Part shown: piece by piece, positions 1-10,758 of the stretch
How positions within the stretch are numbered: position 1 is the first letter of the stretch
How the letters are laid out: the number at the start of each line of letters is the position of its first letter
Assembly (NCBI RefSeq): GCF_915403165.1
Contig: NZ_OU659204.1
Location: 744,001 to 808,000 of the forward strand
Source: Providencia alcalifaciens
GTDB lineage: Bacteria > Pseudomonadota > Gammaproteobacteria > Enterobacterales > Enterobacteriaceae
Reading direction: 5' to 3'
DNA: 64,000 nucleotides
Program-made: the position numbers and the translations under genes
The notes under the pieces: model-generated
The model's database searches: none
What the model saw: the letters and a program-made list of their open reading frames with translations, nothing else
What the model was told of the DNA's origin: nothing

Positions 1-248
1 TAGGGTTGGCTAAATTGCCTGCATCGATTAACTTGAAGCAAGTGTTTGCTGTTTCTGTGCTTTGTGGGATCGGTTTTACTATGTCTATTTTTATCACAGG
101 CCTCGCTTTTGAAGGGCTTGATGAAGTGTATAGTACCTACTCGAGACTGGGTATTTTAATCGGTTCAACAACCGCTGCATTGTTAGGGTACTTTATGTTA
201 AGGGTAGTGTTACCGAAACCAAAAGTTTCGCACAGCGATGCACAATAA
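1..248 (+). CDS. nhaA: Na+/H+ antiporter NhaA, C-terminal fragment
   Basis: Last 81 residues of the inner-membrane antiporter that expels Na+ (or Li+) in exchange for protons at alkaline pH. The reading frame is open to the left edge of the window, so the gene begins upstream; the TTG at base 6 is not a start. The motif [16 protein letters not shown] and the following [17 protein letters not shown] are the last two membrane helices of NhaA, followed by a short polar tail. nhaR lies next on the same strand, the usual NhaA-regulator pairing. A terminator-like hairpin follows at 303-329. Confidence 0.93.
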   Translation, partial: GLAKLPASINLKQVFAVSVLCGIGFTMSIFITGLAFEGLDEVYSTYSRLGILIGSTTAALLGYFMLRVVLPKPKVSHSDAQ

Positions 249-302
249 ACATAATAGACGTAATTATTAGTAAGAATTTTCGAGTTAATCTTCTATGATA
301 TG

Positions 303-337
303 CCCGCGGTATGTGTTGCATACTGCGGGTATTTTAA
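303..337 (+). terminator. Hairpin terminator after nhaA
   Basis: CCCGCGGTATG (303-313) pairs with CATACTGCGGG (319-329), with one G-U wobble and a 5-base loop, followed by TATTTTAA. It lies inside the open frame that extends nhaR upstream, which argues against any nhaR start before 439. Confidence 0.6.
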
Positions 338-375
338 CTTATAACTCCCGATTACGGGGTACGGGTAAAGCGTAT

Positions 376-423
376 GGTCAGTATGTACCGAGGTCATTAT
401 GTACTACGGTCATTATTGGCGAT
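376..423 (+). repeat. Three 16-bp direct repeats upstream of nhaR
   Basis: GGTCAGTATGTACCGA (376-391), GGTCATTATGTACTAC (392-407) and GGTCATTATTGGCGAT (408-423) follow one another with an exact 16-bp period. They end 4 bases before the nhaR ribosome binding site (AAGGAA, 428-433). The arrangement resembles iterated protein-binding sites or promoter-proximal regulatory repeats. The binding factor is unknown; NhaR itself is a candidate by position only. Confidence 0.6.
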
Positions 424-438
424 ACAAAAGGAATCGAT

Positions 439-1362
439 ATGCGGGTTTCACATCTTAATTTTAACCACCTTTACTATTTTTGGCATGTTTGCAAAGAAGG
501 CTCTGTTGTCGGTGCCGCTGAGGCTCTTTACCTGACTCCACAGACAATTACTGGGCAGATTAAAGCACTCGAAGAACGGTTAGGTGGCAAATTATTTAAA
601 CGCCAAGGTCGAGGGCTAGTGCCTTCTGAGCTGGGACAACTGATTTTTCGTTATGCTGACAAAATGTTTATGCTCAGCCAAGAAATGCTGGATATCGTCA
701 ACTACAGTCGAGAATCTAATCTGCTGTTTGATGTGGGGGTGGCTGACGCATTATCGAAACGTTTAGTCAGTCGTGTACTAGAAACAGCAGTTGTAGAACA
801 TGAGCAAATTCATTTACGTTGCTTTGAATCGACTCATGAGCTGTTACTGGAGCAATTAAGTCAGCACAAGCTGGATATGATTTTATCGGATTGCCCTGTG
901 GACTCTTCACAGCAAGAGGGGTTGTTCTCCGTTAAATTAGGCGAATGCAGCGTCAGTTTTTTCTGCCGTCAGCCAGTACCGAAGAAACCATTTCCTGAAT
1001 GTCTAGAGGAGCGTAGGTTATTAATTCCGGGGCGTCGCTCGATGCTTGGCCGCCATTTATTAACATGGATCCGTAATAAAAACCTGCAAGTTGAAGTACT
1101 CGGTGAATTTGATGATGCAGCATTAATGAAAGCATTCGGGATGTATCATAATGCAATTTTTGTGGCACCATCTTTATATGCAAAAGATATTTTTGCTGAT
1201 AATGAAGTGCAAGAAATTGGCCGCTTAGATAGCGTTAAAGAAGAGTATTACGTGATTTTTGCGGAAAGAATGATCCAGCACCCAGCAGTACAACGTGTCT
1301 GTAACAAAGATTTTTCTGAGTTATTTTCAGCGCCGTTCGATAATTTAGAACAGAAAGTTTAG
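439..1362 (+). CDS. nhaR: Transcriptional activator NhaR (LysR family)
   Basis: A 307-residue LysR-type regulator that in E. coli activates nhaA in response to Na+ and also acts on other promoters. Residues about 10-65 form the winged helix-turn-helix ([20 protein letters not shown] followed by the linker helix). The C-terminal part is the co-inducer domain, containing [19 protein letters not shown] and [11 protein letters not shown], close to E. coli NhaR throughout. The frame is open from 295, but ATG 439 is chosen because [16 protein letters not shown] aligns with the E. coli N-terminus, AAGGAA lies 5 bases upstream, and a terminator hairpin lies in the extension. It is preceded by three 16-bp direct repeats and followed by a terminator shared with rpsT. 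Confidence 0.95.
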   Translation: MRVSHLNFNHLYYFWHVCKEGSVVGAAEALYLTPQTITGQIKALEERLGGKLFKRQGRGLVPSELGQLIFRYADKMFMLSQEMLDIVNYSRESNLLFDVGVADALSKRLVSRVLETAVVEHEQIHLRCFESTHELLLEQLSQHKLDMILSDCPVDSSQQEGLFSVKLGECSVSFFCRQPVPKKPFPECLEERRLLIPGRRSMLGRHLLTWIRNKNLQVEVLGEFDDAALMKAFGMYHNAIFVAPSLYAKDIFADNEVQEIGRLDSVKEEYYVIFAERMIQHPAVQRVCNKDFSELFSAPFDNLEQKV

Positions 1363-1393
1363 AACCAAAAGTGTAAGGCAAGAAATTAGCAGA

Positions 1394-1421
1394 CAAAAAA
1401 ACCGGCCTAAGCCGGTTTTTT
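1394..1421. terminator. Bidirectional terminator between nhaR and rpsT
   Basis: AAACCGGC-CTAA-GCCGGTTT (about 1399-1418), with an A-run on the left and a T-run on the right, so it can end both convergent transcripts. Confidence 0.88.
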
Positions 1422-1438
1422 ATAATCAAGAAGCGAAA

Positions 1439-1699
1439 TTACATTGCTTTGATTTGAGCAACTAAGTTAGCTTTATGACGTGCAGCTTTGTTTTTGTGGA
1501 TCAGGCCTTTGCTAGCGTGGCGATCAACAAGAGGTTGCATGTCATTGAATGCTTTCTGAGCAGCTTCTTTATCGCCTGCAGCGATAGCAAGGTAAACTTT
1601 CTTAATAAAAGTACGTACCATAGAGCGACGGCTAGCGTTGTGCTGGCGACGTTTCTCTGATTGAACGGCACGTTTCTTAGCTGATTTGATATTAGCCAA
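1439..1699 (-). CDS. rpsT: 30S ribosomal protein S20
   Basis: An 86-residue basic protein that binds 16S rRNA in the small subunit body. [20 protein letters not shown] and the Lys/Arg-rich helices are typical of S20, and the length is the usual one. The start is TTG (1699-1697), as in E. coli rpsT, where the weak UUG start is part of its post-transcriptional autoregulation; a GGAG lies upstream. It converges with nhaR across a shared terminator. Confidence 0.97.
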   Translation of the reverse strand: MANIKSAKKRAVQSEKRRQHNASRRSMVRTFIKKVYLAIAAGDKEAAQKAFNDMQPLVDRHASKGLIHKNKAARHKANLVAQIKAM

Positions 1700-1747
1700 G
1701 GTCCAACTCCCAAATGTATTCTATTGAGGACAATTTAAAGGTCAAGG

Positions 1748-1776
1748 AATATGCCCTTTCGCCCTTCATTTGTCAA
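1748..1776 (-). promoter_or_regulatory. Probable sigma70 promoter of rpsT
   Basis: On the minus strand TTGACA (1776-1771) and CATATT (1753-1748) are separated by exactly 17 bases. This gives a leader of about 40 nt before the TTG start. Confidence 0.6.
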
Positions 1777-2298
1777 TGGATTTGTGCAAATAAACATCGT
1801 GTACTTCGATGCCAATGCGTTGTGAATGGTGCAAGATTCTACCAGCAAATATCAGAAGAATACAGATCTGAGCGCGAAAAAAAGCATAATTGATAGAAGA
1901 TATTTTAAATCATTTTTCAGAAAAATTTTTTTTAGTGATATCAAACGTTCATCAAGATGAAATTGAATTATAACTAGAGTGTTTTTTGTACACTTGGGTT
2001 TGTTATACAAAATGGATGATAAGAAAACTATAAAAATTAAATATTTTTAGAGATCTCCGCGTCAATTTGTTGTATTGATAATCTATTGGTTATCCAAACT
2101 TTTTTGATTTACCTATCGACAATATTCAGATTCAGCAGTGCGGTGTCGTGCAGAAAGATGCTTAGCAGTGTAAAATCATCTGATTAAATAGTGTAGTGAT
2201 CAAAAAAATAGGGTTTAATGAAAGCTTTTACGAACTTAGGTTAACCTTATGCGTCGTACAAGGTATAATCCTGCAATTTCCTCGGTATTGAGCCAGTT
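1777..2298. other. AT-rich intergenic region between rpsT and ribF
   Basis: About 520 bases between divergent genes. I see no convincing open frame or RNA gene. Near ribF, TTAACC (2241-2246) and TATAAT (2264-2269) are 17 bases apart and form a good candidate ribF promoter. The rest is AT-rich sequence with no clear structure. Confidence 0.6.
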
Positions 2299-3237
2299 AT
2301 GGAGCTAATTCGCGGTATACAAAATATCCGGTCGTACCATCATGGTTGCGTACTGACTATTGGTAATTTTGATGGTGTTCATCGTGGGCACCAAGTATTA
2401 CTTCAAAATTTGAAGCTCAAGGGTAAACAGTTAGGTTTACCAACTGTTGTGATGATATTTGAACCACAACCCCTTGAATTTTTTACAGGTGATAAGGCTC
2501 CTGCGCGTTTGACACGCCTAAGAGATAAAGTGAAGTATCTTGCTGATAGCGGGGTCGATTATCTATTATGTGTGGAATTTAACCAGCATTTTGCCTCACT
2601 AACGCCAGATGCTTTTGTGTCTGACTTATTAGTCGACAAACTCGGTGTGAAATATCTCGCCATTGGTGATGATTTCCGGTTCGGAAAAAATCGGATGGGT
2701 GATTTTTCTTTTTTACAGCAAGCCGGTCAAAAGTTTGATTTTGAAGTTGCAGACACCGAAAGTTTTTGTGATTCAGGTGTGCGTGTTAGCAGCACTGCAA
2801 TCCGTAAAGCGATACAAAACAATGATCTGACATTAGCTGAAAATTTATTAGGTCACACATACTGCATTAGTGGGCGTGTGGTTCATGGTAATCAGCTAGG
2901 TCGTACGATAGGTTTTCCGACAGCAAACCTACCGTTAAAACGTTTAGTCACCCCCGTGACTGGCGTGTATGCTGTAGAAGTTCATGGTCTGGGTGATAAG
3001 CCTGTACCGGGCGTGGCAAACATTGGCACACGCCCAACGGTATCTGGAAAAGGTACCCAGTTAGAAGTCCATCTGATTGATGCACATATGGATTTATATG
3101 GGCGTCATATTGATGTTGTGTTACGTAAAAAATTACGTGACGAACAGCGGTTTGCTTCGTTGGACGCGCTGAAGGAGCAAATTGCTAATGATGTAGTTGC
3201 AGCCAGAGAATATCTCGCAGCAATTGGAATCAGATAA
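2299..3237 (+). CDS. ribF: Bifunctional riboflavin kinase / FAD synthetase
   Basis: Cytosolic enzyme of 312 residues that phosphorylates riboflavin to FMN and then adenylylates it to FAD. The N-terminal nucleotidyltransferase domain (about 1-180) carries the HIGH-like signature NFDGVHRGH at residues 23-31 and a later SSTAIR motif. The C-terminal flavokinase domain (about 185-308) carries GRTIGFPTANL with the conserved PTAN, and GVANIGTRPT. It is the first gene of ribF-ileS-lspA-fkpB-ispH; ileS starts 28 bases after its stop. A candidate promoter lies at 2241-2269. Confidence 0.97.
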   Translation: MELIRGIQNIRSYHHGCVLTIGNFDGVHRGHQVLLQNLKLKGKQLGLPTVVMIFEPQPLEFFTGDKAPARLTRLRDKVKYLADSGVDYLLCVEFNQHFASLTPDAFVSDLLVDKLGVKYLAIGDDFRFGKNRMGDFSFLQQAGQKFDFEVADTESFCDSGVRVSSTAIRKAIQNNDLTLAENLLGHTYCISGRVVHGNQLGRTIGFPTANLPLKRLVTPVTGVYAVEVHGLGDKPVPGVANIGTRPTVSGKGTQLEVHLIDAHMDLYGRHIDVVLRKKLRDEQRFASLDALKEQIANDVVAAREYLAAIGIR

Positions 3238-3265
3238 TTTAGCGGAAAATTGGAACTGAGAATCG

Positions 3266-6076
3266 ATGAGTGACTATAAAAATACCCTGAATCTACCAGA
3301 AACAGGGTTCCCAATGCGTGGCGATCTCGCTAAACGCGAACCACAGATGTTAGAGCGCTGGTACAAAGAAGGTTTGTATCAGGCAATCCGTAAAGCAAAA
3401 TCGGGCAAGAAAACCTTTATTCTGCACGATGGTCCTCCGTATGCTAACGGCAGTATTCATATTGGTCACTCAGTAAACAAAATTCTCAAAGATATTATTA
3501 TTAAATCCAAAGGGCTGGCGGGCTTTGATTCCCCATACATCCCTGGTTGGGATTGCCATGGCTTACCTATTGAACACAAAGTTGAACAAATCGTAGGTAA
3601 ACCAGGGGAGAAAGTTTCCGCCGCTGAATTTCGTGCAAAATGCCGTGAATATGCCAAAGAGCAAATTGAAGGGCAAAAAGCTGATTTTATCCGTTTAGGT
3701 GTGCTAGGTGAGTGGGACAAACCTTACTTGACCATGGATTTTAAAACCGAAGCGAACATCATCCGTGCACTGGCGAAAACTGTTGCAAATGGTCACTTAG
3801 TGAAAGGTGCAAAACCCGTTCACTGGTGTACAGCATGTGGTTCTTCATTGGCTGAAGCGGAAGTCGAGTATTACGACAAAACATCTCCATCTATCTACGT
3901 TCGCTTCCCTGCGGTAGATAGCAACGCCGTTTGCGAAAAATTTGGTGTTTCTAGTGATAAAACGCCATCTTTAGTGATCTGGACGACAACGCCTTGGACT
4001 CTACCAGCTAACCGTGCAATCTCTCTGAACCCAGAATTCAAATACTCTCTGGTGGATGCGAATGGCGATTTAGTCATTCTGGCAACTGACCTAGTTGAAG
4101 AAGTTATGAAGACTGTTGGTGTTGAGTCATGGTCAGTATTAGGCGAGTGCGAAGGTAGCGCATTAGAATTACTGCGTTTCGAACATCCATTTATGGGCTT
4201 TGATGTTCCTGCAATTTTAGGCGACCACGTCACGCTAGATGCGGGTACTGGTGCGGTACATACAGCGCCAGGTCATGGTCCTGAAGACTATGTTGTTGGA
4301 CAAAAGTATGGTTTAGAAACAGCGAACCCAGTAGGGCCAGATGGCTGTTTCTTACCAAATACCTACCCAACACTAGACGGTTTATTTATTTTCAAAGCTA
4401 ACGATGTGGTGCTGGAAATTTTAAATGAGAAAGGCTTACTGATGTATAAAAAAGCTATCTCTCACAGCTATCCATGCTGCTGGCGTCATAAAACTCCAGT
4501 TATTTTCCGTGCGACACCACAATGGTTTATCGGCATGGATAAAAACGGCTTGCGTGAGCAATCTCTGAAAGAGATCGACATTGTTCAGTGGATCCCAGGT
4601 TGGGGTCGTGCGCGTATCGAGTCAATGGTTGAAAACCGCCCTGACTGGTGTATTTCACGTCAACGTACTTGGGGTACCCCAATGTCGTTATTCGTGCACA
4701 AAGAGACTGAAGAGCTGCATCCGCGTACTTTAGAGCTGATGGAAGAAGTCGCTAAACGCGTTGAAGTTGATGGTATCCAAGCATGGTGGGATTTAGACCC
4801 TGCTGAATTGCTAGGCGCGGATGCTGAAACTTATCGCAAAGTACCAGACACGTTAGACGTTTGGTTCGATTCAGGATCCACCCACTTTGCTGTGGTTGAT
4901 GCGCGTCCAGAATTCCATGGTAACTCTGCGGATATGTATCTGGAAGGTTCTGACCAACATCGTGGTTGGTTCATGTCTTCTCTGATGCTGTCTACTGCGA
5001 TGAAAGGCAAAGCACCTTACCGCCAAGTTCTGACCCACGGTTTTACCGTTGATGGTCAAGGCCGTAAAATGTCTAAATCTTTAGGTAATACGGTTAGTCC
5101 GCAAGATGTGATGAATAAACTGGGTGCAGATATCCTGCGTCTATGGGTGGCATCAACCGACTATACGGGCGAAATTGCGGTTTCTGATGAAATTTTAAAA
5201 CGTGCTGCGGATTCTTATCGTCGTATCCGTAATACCGCGCGTTTCTTCTTGGCAAACTTAAATGGTTTCAACCCAGAAACCGATATGGTGAAACCAGAAG
5301 ATATGGTGGTGTTAGATCGCTGGGCGGTTGGTCGTGCATTAGAAGCACAAAAAGAGATTATGAAAGCGTACGATGAGTATGATTTCTTGGGTGTTATCCA
5401 ACGCTTAATGCATTTCTGCTCTATCGAGATGGGCTCGTTCTACCTGGATATTATCAAAGACCGTCAATATACCGCGAAAAGTGATAGCGTTGCGCGTCGT
5501 AGCTGCCAAACTGCACTGTTCCATATCGTGGAAGCGTTGGTTCGTTGGATTGCACCCGTTCTGTCCTTCACGTCTGATGAAATCTGGAACGAATTACCGG
5601 GTAAACGCTCTCAGTTCGTTCTCACTGAAGAGTGGTATAACGGCTTATTTGGTTTAGATGAATCAGAAGCGATGAATGACAGTTTCTGGGCTGAGCTGTT
5701 AGCCGTACGTGGTGAAGTGAACAAAGTTCTGGAACAAGCGCGTACAGATAAGCACATTGGTGGCTCGTTAGAAGCTGCGGTAACCCTATATGCAGATAGC
5801 GCATTAGCCGCTAAGTTAAATAGCTTAGGCGATGAACTGCGTTTTGCGCTGTTAACATCTCAAGCGAATGTCGCTGATATTGCAACGGCGAATGCGGATG
5901 CACAAGACAGTGAACTGAAAGGCCTGAAAATTGCCTTCAGTAAAGCGGCAGGGGAAAAATGCCCTCGTTGCTGGCATTATGCAAGTGATATTGGTGCAGT
6001 GGCAGAACAACCCGAAATCTGTGGTCGCTGTGTGACTAACGTAGCCGGAAACGGTGAATTACGTAAGTTTGCTTAA
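3266..6076 (+). CDS. ileS: Isoleucine--tRNA ligase
   Basis: Class I aminoacyl-tRNA synthetase of 936 residues that charges tRNA-Ile and edits misactivated valine. The HIGH motif is at residues 65-68 (in [13 protein letters not shown]) and KMSKS at 601-605. The connective editing domain contains [14 protein letters not shown]. The C-terminal zinc finger has CPRC near residue 905 and CGRC near 923, as in bacterial enzymes of the E. coli type. Its TAA overlaps the lspA ATG by one base (6076), consistent with translational coupling in an operon with ribF and lspA. Confidence 0.98.
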   Translation: MSDYKNTLNLPETGFPMRGDLAKREPQMLERWYKEGLYQAIRKAKSGKKTFILHDGPPYANGSIHIGHSVNKILKDIIIKSKGLAGFDSPYIPGWDCHGLPIEHKVEQIVGKPGEKVSAAEFRAKCREYAKEQIEGQKADFIRLGVLGEWDKPYLTMDFKTEANIIRALAKTVANGHLVKGAKPVHWCTACGSSLAEAEVEYYDKTSPSIYVRFPAVDSNAVCEKFGVSSDKTPSLVIWTTTPWTLPANRAISLNPEFKYSLVDANGDLVILATDLVEEVMKTVGVESWSVLGECEGSALELLRFEHPFMGFDVPAILGDHVTLDAGTGAVHTAPGHGPEDYVVGQKYGLETANPVGPDGCFLPNTYPTLDGLFIFKANDVVLEILNEKGLLMYKKAISHSYPCCWRHKTPVIFRATPQWFIGMDKNGLREQSLKEIDIVQWIPGWGRARIESMVENRPDWCISRQRTWGTPMSLFVHKETEELHPRTLELMEEVAKRVEVDGIQAWWDLDPAELLGADAETYRKVPDTLDVWFDSGSTHFAVVDARPEFHGNSADMYLEGSDQHRGWFMSSLMLSTAMKGKAPYRQVLTHGFTVDGQGRKMSKSLGNTVSPQDVMNKLGADILRLWVASTDYTGEIAVSDEILKRAADSYRRIRNTARFFLANLNGFNPETDMVKPEDMVVLDRWAVGRALEAQKEIMKAYDEYDFLGVIQRLMHFCSIEMGSFYLDIIKDRQYTAKSDSVARRSCQTALFHIVEALVRWIAPVLSFTSDEIWNELPGKRSQFVLTEEWYNGLFGLDESEAMNDSFWAELLAVRGEVNKVLEQARTDKHIGGSLEAAVTLYADSALAAKLNSLGDELRFALLTSQANVADIATANADAQDSELKGLKIAFSKAAGEKCPRCWHYASDIGAVAEQPEICGRCVTNVAGNGELRKFA

Positions 6077-6579
6077 TGAAGACACCTATTTGTTCTACTG
6101 GTTTGCGTTGGCTGTGGCTGACGGTTGTGATTATCATCGCAGATTTAGGGATTAAGCATTTAGTCTTAAAAGACCTTGTTCTGTATGAAGCACATCCGGT
6201 GATTCCGTTTTTTAACATTATGTATGCTCAAAACTTTGGTGCAGCATTTAGTTTTCTGGCGGATAAAGGTGGCTGGCAACGTTGGTTCTTTGCGGGTATT
6301 GCGATTGCGATTTCTATCATCTTAATGGTGATGATGTATCGTCAAAGTGTGAAAAAACGCCTCAGCAATATTGCTTATGCATTAATTATTGGTGGTGCAA
6401 TCGGTAATTTATTTGATCGCTTAGTGCATGGCTTTGTGGTTGACTACATTGATTTTTATGTTGGCAACTGGCACTGGCCGACCTTTAACTTGGCGGATAT
6501 GGCCATTTGTATTGGTGCGGCATTGGTGATTTTTGAAGGCTTTTTGCCAGATAAACCCAAACAGCAAGATACTAAGTAG
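6076..6579 (+). CDS. lspA: Lipoprotein signal peptidase (signal peptidase II)
   Basis: Inner-membrane aspartyl protease of 167 residues that removes signal peptides from diacylglyceryl prolipoproteins. Four hydrophobic segments are evident. The catalytic aspartates are D123 in VVDYIDFY and D141 in FNLADMAI, at the E. coli positions, with the conserved NFGAAFSF and [10 protein letters not shown]. It overlaps ileS by one base. A stem-loop follows at 6630-6653, before fkpB. Confidence 0.97.
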   Translation: MKTPICSTGLRWLWLTVVIIIADLGIKHLVLKDLVLYEAHPVIPFFNIMYAQNFGAAFSFLADKGGWQRWFFAGIAIAISIILMVMMYRQSVKKRLSNIAYALIIGGAIGNLFDRLVHGFVVDYIDFYVGNWHWPTFNLADMAICIGAALVIFEGFLPDKPKQQDTK

Positions 6580-6629
6580 AGCAGATAGTGCGATAGGTTG
6601 ATAAAACCCAATATTGCATATTAATCATC

Positions 6630-6660
6630 TCAGCCCGACGATAGTCGGGCTGAACTTTAT
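6630..6660 (+). terminator. Stem-loop between lspA and fkpB
   Basis: TCAGCCCGAC (6630-6639) pairs perfectly with GTCGGGCTGA (6644-6653) around a 4-base loop. The T-tract after it is short, so it may be a partial terminator or an mRNA-processing element inside the operon. Confidence 0.6.
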
Positions 6661-6682
6661 GATAAAAAAACAGGTTTAGATT

Positions 6683-7153
6683 ATGTCGACTCAAATACAG
6701 GCGCAGAGTTCTGTTTTACTGCATTTCACTCTGAAATTAGAAGATGGCTCCACGGCAGATTCTTCTCACGCACAAGGAAAGCCTGCGTTGTTTGCTCTTG
6801 GAAATGATTCACTGTCGCCAGAATTAGAAGCGCAACTTATTGGGCTATCTGAAGGTGAAAAGAAAACATTTTCCTTAGCAGGGGATACGGTATTCGGGAA
6901 ACATAATCCAGACTTAGTGCAATACTTTTCATTGCGTGATTTTATGGAAACGGGGATCCCTGAAATTGGCACCATCATGCTGTTTACGGGCATGAATGGG
7001 AGCGAAATGCCGGGCGTGGTGAAAGCGATTGAAGGGGAATCAATTACTGTTGATTTTAACCATCCTCTTGCTGAGCAACAAATTACCTTTGAAATTGAAG
7101 TTCTAGAAATAGACCCACAATTGGAGAGTCACCATGCAAATATTAATGGCTAA
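6683..7153 (+). CDS. fkpB: FKBP-type peptidyl-prolyl cis-trans isomerase FkpB (SlpA)
   Basis: Cytosolic proline isomerase and chaperone of 156 residues, SlyD/SlpA type. The FKBP core is interrupted by the insert-in-flap domain (about residues 70-125). Visible signatures are [29 protein letters not shown] and the late [20 protein letters not shown]. The last 20 bases overlap the start of ispH, the same arrangement as in E. coli. Confidence 0.93.
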   Translation: MSTQIQAQSSVLLHFTLKLEDGSTADSSHAQGKPALFALGNDSLSPELEAQLIGLSEGEKKTFSLAGDTVFGKHNPDLVQYFSLRDFMETGIPEIGTIMLFTGMNGSEMPGVVKAIEGESITVDFNHPLAEQQITFEIEVLEIDPQLESHHANING

Positions 7154-8087
7154 TCCTCGTGGATTTTGTGCGGGTGTTGACCGTGCAATCAGTATTGTTG
7201 AACGCGCGTTAGAAATTTATGGCGCGCCGATTTATGTTCGTCATGAAGTGGTGCATAACCGCTATGTGGTTGATGATTTACGCCAGCGTGGCGCTATTTT
7301 TATTGAAGAAATCTCTGAAGTTCCTGATGGCTCTATTCTGATTTTCTCAGCGCATGGCGTTTCACAAGCCATCCGCCAAGAAGCCCGTTCCCGCGATTTA
7401 ACCATGCTATTTGATGCGACTTGCCCATTAGTGACCAAAGTACATATGGAAGTGGCTCGCGCCAGCCGTAAGGGTAAAGAAGCGATTTTAATCGGCCACG
7501 CAGGGCACCCTGAAGTGGAAGGGACAATGGGGCAATATAATAACCCTGAAGGGGGAATGTATCTTGTTGAAAGCCCAGAAGACGTTTGGAAGCTACAGGT
7601 AAAAGATGAAAACAACCTGAGTTTTATGACGCAAACGACGCTTTCAGTGGATGATACCTCCGATGTGATTGATGCGCTTACCCGTCGATTCCCAAATATT
7701 GTGGGACCTCGTAAAGACGATATTTGCTATGCAACCACGAACCGCCAAGAAGCTGCGCGTGAGCTAGCGGAAAAAGCTGATATCGTGTTAGTCGTCGGTT
7801 CGAAAAATTCGTCAAATTCAAACCGTTTAGCTGAATTAGCTTCTCGAATGGGGAAAGCTGCATTTCTGATTGATGGTGCTGAAGATATTCAAATTGATTG
7901 GTTAAAAGATAAGAAAATTATTGGATTGACTGCAGGGGCATCAGCCCCCGATATTTTAGTCCGCCAAGTGATTGATAGACTTAAAGCGCTGGGTGCAGAC
8001 TCGGTGGTTGAGCTACAAGGACGAGAAGAGAATATCGTTTTTGAAGTACCAAAAGAGTTGCGTGTAGACGTTAAAGAGATTAGTTAA
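7134..8087 (+). CDS. ispH: 4-hydroxy-3-methylbut-2-enyl diphosphate reductase
   Basis: Iron-sulfur enzyme of 317 residues that carries out the last step of the MEP isoprenoid pathway, giving IPP and DMAPP. The three cluster cysteines are C12 (NPRGFCAG), about C97 (DATCPLV) and about C198 (DDICYAT). The substrate-binding EGTMGQY and TTLSVDDT motifs are present. Compared with my memory of the E. coli protein there is one extra residue in [11 protein letters not shown]. The start ATG lies within the end of fkpB (20-base overlap), preceded by GGAGAG. A terminator follows at 8109-8134. dxs and ispA of the same route are encoded at 53.6-56.6 kb. Confidence 0.97.
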   Translation: MQILMANPRGFCAGVDRAISIVERALEIYGAPIYVRHEVVHNRYVVDDLRQRGAIFIEEISEVPDGSILIFSAHGVSQAIRQEARSRDLTMLFDATCPLVTKVHMEVARASRKGKEAILIGHAGHPEVEGTMGQYNNPEGGMYLVESPEDVWKLQVKDENNLSFMTQTTLSVDDTSDVIDALTRRFPNIVGPRKDDICYATTNRQEAARELAEKADIVLVVGSKNSSNSNRLAELASRMGKAAFLIDGAEDIQIDWLKDKKIIGLTAGASAPDILVRQVIDRLKALGADSVVELQGREENIVFEVPKELRVDVKEIS

Positions 8088-8108
8088 CACATTGATTTTA
8101 TTATTATA

Positions 8109-8146
8109 GTGGCAGCGGATTTAGCCGCTGCTACTTTCTGTTTTTC
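8109..8146 (+). terminator. Terminator after ispH
   Basis: GTGGCAGCGG (8109-8118) pairs with CCGCTGCTAC (8125-8134), with one mismatch and a 6-base loop, followed by TTTCTGTTTTT. It closes the ribF-ispH operon. Confidence 0.8.
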
Positions 8147-8211
8147 ATCATTCCATTCTATCTCAATACAATTTTTTCTGATAATCATCCCCCTCTCTAC
8201 GGTTTTATTAA

Positions 8212-9132
<921 letters not shown>

Positions 9133-9165
9133 TTTTATTTAAAATAATTTTTTGTTTAAAATCAG

Positions 9166-9357
9166 ATGACTTCATTTGAAGTCTCTGGTTTGTTTGGTTT
9201 TAGTTTTGAATTAATGATTAGTTTGTTTTTTATGGCTGTATTCTTGATTTTTTTCCTCTTTTCCACTCAAAAATTGCACTTTAGATCCTCACTTGTCTGC
9301 GCTATTATCCATTTTGCACTTTTCTTCGCTATTAACCGTTTGCTTTTTTACCCATAA
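9166..9357 (+). CDS. Possible small membrane protein, unknown function
   Basis: A 63-codon frame just after dapB predicting two hydrophobic segments (about residues 10-33 and 44-62) with the polar linker STQKLHFRSS between them. I do not recognise it. It has no good Shine-Dalgarno. The T-rich base composition could produce a hydrophobic frame by chance, so this may not be a gene. It lies in the dapB-carA gap upstream of the carAB promoters. Confidence 0.3.
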   Translation: MTSFEVSGLFGFSFELMISLFFMAVFLIFFLFSTQKLHFRSSLVCAIIHFALFFAINRLLFYP

Positions 9358-9441
9358 ATGGTTATTTCATTAGCCTTCTATAGAAAAAATAGGTAAGAAT
9401 GCAAAAAAGTAAGCTAAAAGTGAAAAAAATGCATTTTTTTC

Positions 9442-9470
9442 TAGACAAGACTCTATCCCATCATTAGAAT
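9442..9470 (+). promoter_or_regulatory. Upstream carAB promoter (P1-like)
   Basis: TAGACA (9442-9447) and TAGAAT (9465-9470) are 17 bases apart. Position and surrounding sequence resemble the pyrimidine/purine-responsive P1 promoter of E. coli carAB. Confidence 0.6.
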
Positions 9471-9507
9471 GCGCGCAATTTGCCAAAAATCTGCTTAAAA
9501 ACTCATT

Positions 9508-9568
9508 TTGGCATTGATTTAGATCGCAAAATCTGAATTAATATGCAAAAAACGTGATTGATTATTCT
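9508..9568 (+). promoter_or_regulatory. carAB P2 region with two ARG boxes
   Basis: TTGGCA (9508-9513) is a candidate -35. Two imperfect ArgR half-palindrome pairs follow: TGAATTAATATGCA (9534-9547) and TGATTGATTATTCT (9555-9568), compared with the consensus TGAATwwwwATTCA. They are 21 bases apart centre to centre, as expected for hexameric ArgR. This matches arginine repression of E. coli carAB P2. Confidence 0.7.
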
Positions 9569-9580
9569 CCGGAGGATGTT

Positions 9581-10744
9581 TTGATTAAGTCAGCTATATT
9601 GGTTCTGGAAGACGGAACCCAATTCCACGGGCGCGCCATTGGTGCTGAAGGGGCCGCTATTGGAGAAGTCGTTTTCAATACTTCAATGACCGGATATCAA
9701 GAAATAATTACTGACCCTTCCTATTCCCGCCAAATTGTTACTCTCACTTATCCCCATATTGGTAATGTCGGCACTAATGCTGATGACGAAGAATCTCCAA
9801 ACGTACATGCTCAAGGCCTTATCATTCGTGACTTACCATTAATCTACAGTAACTTTCGTGGTCAGGAAGGATTATCTGAATATCTGAAACGCCACAATGT
9901 AGTGGCTATCGCCGATATCGACACGCGTAAATTAACCCGCCTGTTAAGAGAAAAAGGCGCGCAAAATGGTTGTATCATCGCAGGGGATAACCCAGATGCG
10001 GCGTTGGCTTTAGAAAAAGCACGCAGCTTCACAGGTTTAAACGGCTTAGATTTAGCAAAAGAAGTTTGCACCAAAGAGATTTACAGCTGGACTCAACGCT
10101 CTTGGAACTTAGAAGAAGGGCAACCAGCTGCAACAAAAGAAGATGAATTACCATTACATGTAGTTGCTTATGACTTTGGTGCGAAACGTAATATTCTACG
10201 TATGTTAGTTGACCGTGGTTGCCGATTAACCGTGGTTCCAGCAACAACACCAGCAGAAACTGTATTAGCGATGAATCCAGATGGGATTTTCTTATCAAAC
10301 GGTCCTGGCGACCCAGCCCCTTGTGACTACGCTATCAATGCCATCCAAGAATTCTTAAAAACTGAAATCCCAGTATTTGGTATCTGCTTGGGTCACCAAT
10401 TGCTGGCATTAGCAAGCGGCGCGAATACCGTGAAAATGAAGTTTGGTCACCACGGTGCTAATCACCCAGTTAAAGATTTAGACAAAGACGTGGTGATGAT
10501 CACGGCTCAAAACCACGGTTTTGCGGTTGATGAATCCACACTACCCGACACATTGCGTGTGACACACAAATCGCTGTTTGATGGCACTTTACAAGGTATC
10601 CATCGCACAGATAAACCTGCATTCAGTTTCCAAGGTCACCCAGAAGCCAGTTCTGGTCCTCATGATGCCGCAGGTCTTTTTGACCACTTCATTGATTTAA
10701 TCAATGAATACCGTCAAAACACACCACGTTCAAACGCAAAATAA
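9581..10744 (+). CDS. carA: Carbamoyl-phosphate synthase, small (glutaminase) subunit
   Basis: Subunit of 387 residues that hydrolyses glutamine and channels ammonia to CarB for carbamoyl phosphate, the precursor of arginine and pyrimidines. The class I amidotransferase domain carries the nucleophile cysteine at residue 269 in [10 protein letters not shown] and the His/Glu pair in FQGHPEAS. The start is TTG 9581, as in E. coli carA: CCGGAGGA lies 4 bases before it and the protein then begins like the E. coli one. The frame is open from GTG 9554, but that would overlap the ARG box. carB follows 14 bases after the stop. Confidence 0.96.
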   Translation: MIKSAILVLEDGTQFHGRAIGAEGAAIGEVVFNTSMTGYQEIITDPSYSRQIVTLTYPHIGNVGTNADDEESPNVHAQGLIIRDLPLIYSNFRGQEGLSEYLKRHNVVAIADIDTRKLTRLLREKGAQNGCIIAGDNPDAALALEKARSFTGLNGLDLAKEVCTKEIYSWTQRSWNLEEGQPAATKEDELPLHVVAYDFGAKRNILRMLVDRGCRLTVVPATTPAETVLAMNPDGIFLSNGPGDPAPCDYAINAIQEFLKTEIPVFGICLGHQLLALASGANTVKMKFGHHGANHPVKDLDKDVVMITAQNHGFAVDESTLPDTLRVTHKSLFDGTLQGIHRTDKPAFSFQGHPEASSGPHDAAGLFDHFIDLINEYRQNTPRSNAK

Positions 10745-10758
10745 TCGGGAGCAAGAAA

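Noticed and set aside
295..438. 48-residue N-terminal extension of NhaR
   Set aside because: The extension contains the nhaA terminator hairpin and the 16-bp repeats, while the protein from 439 aligns with E. coli NhaR and has a good ribosome binding site.
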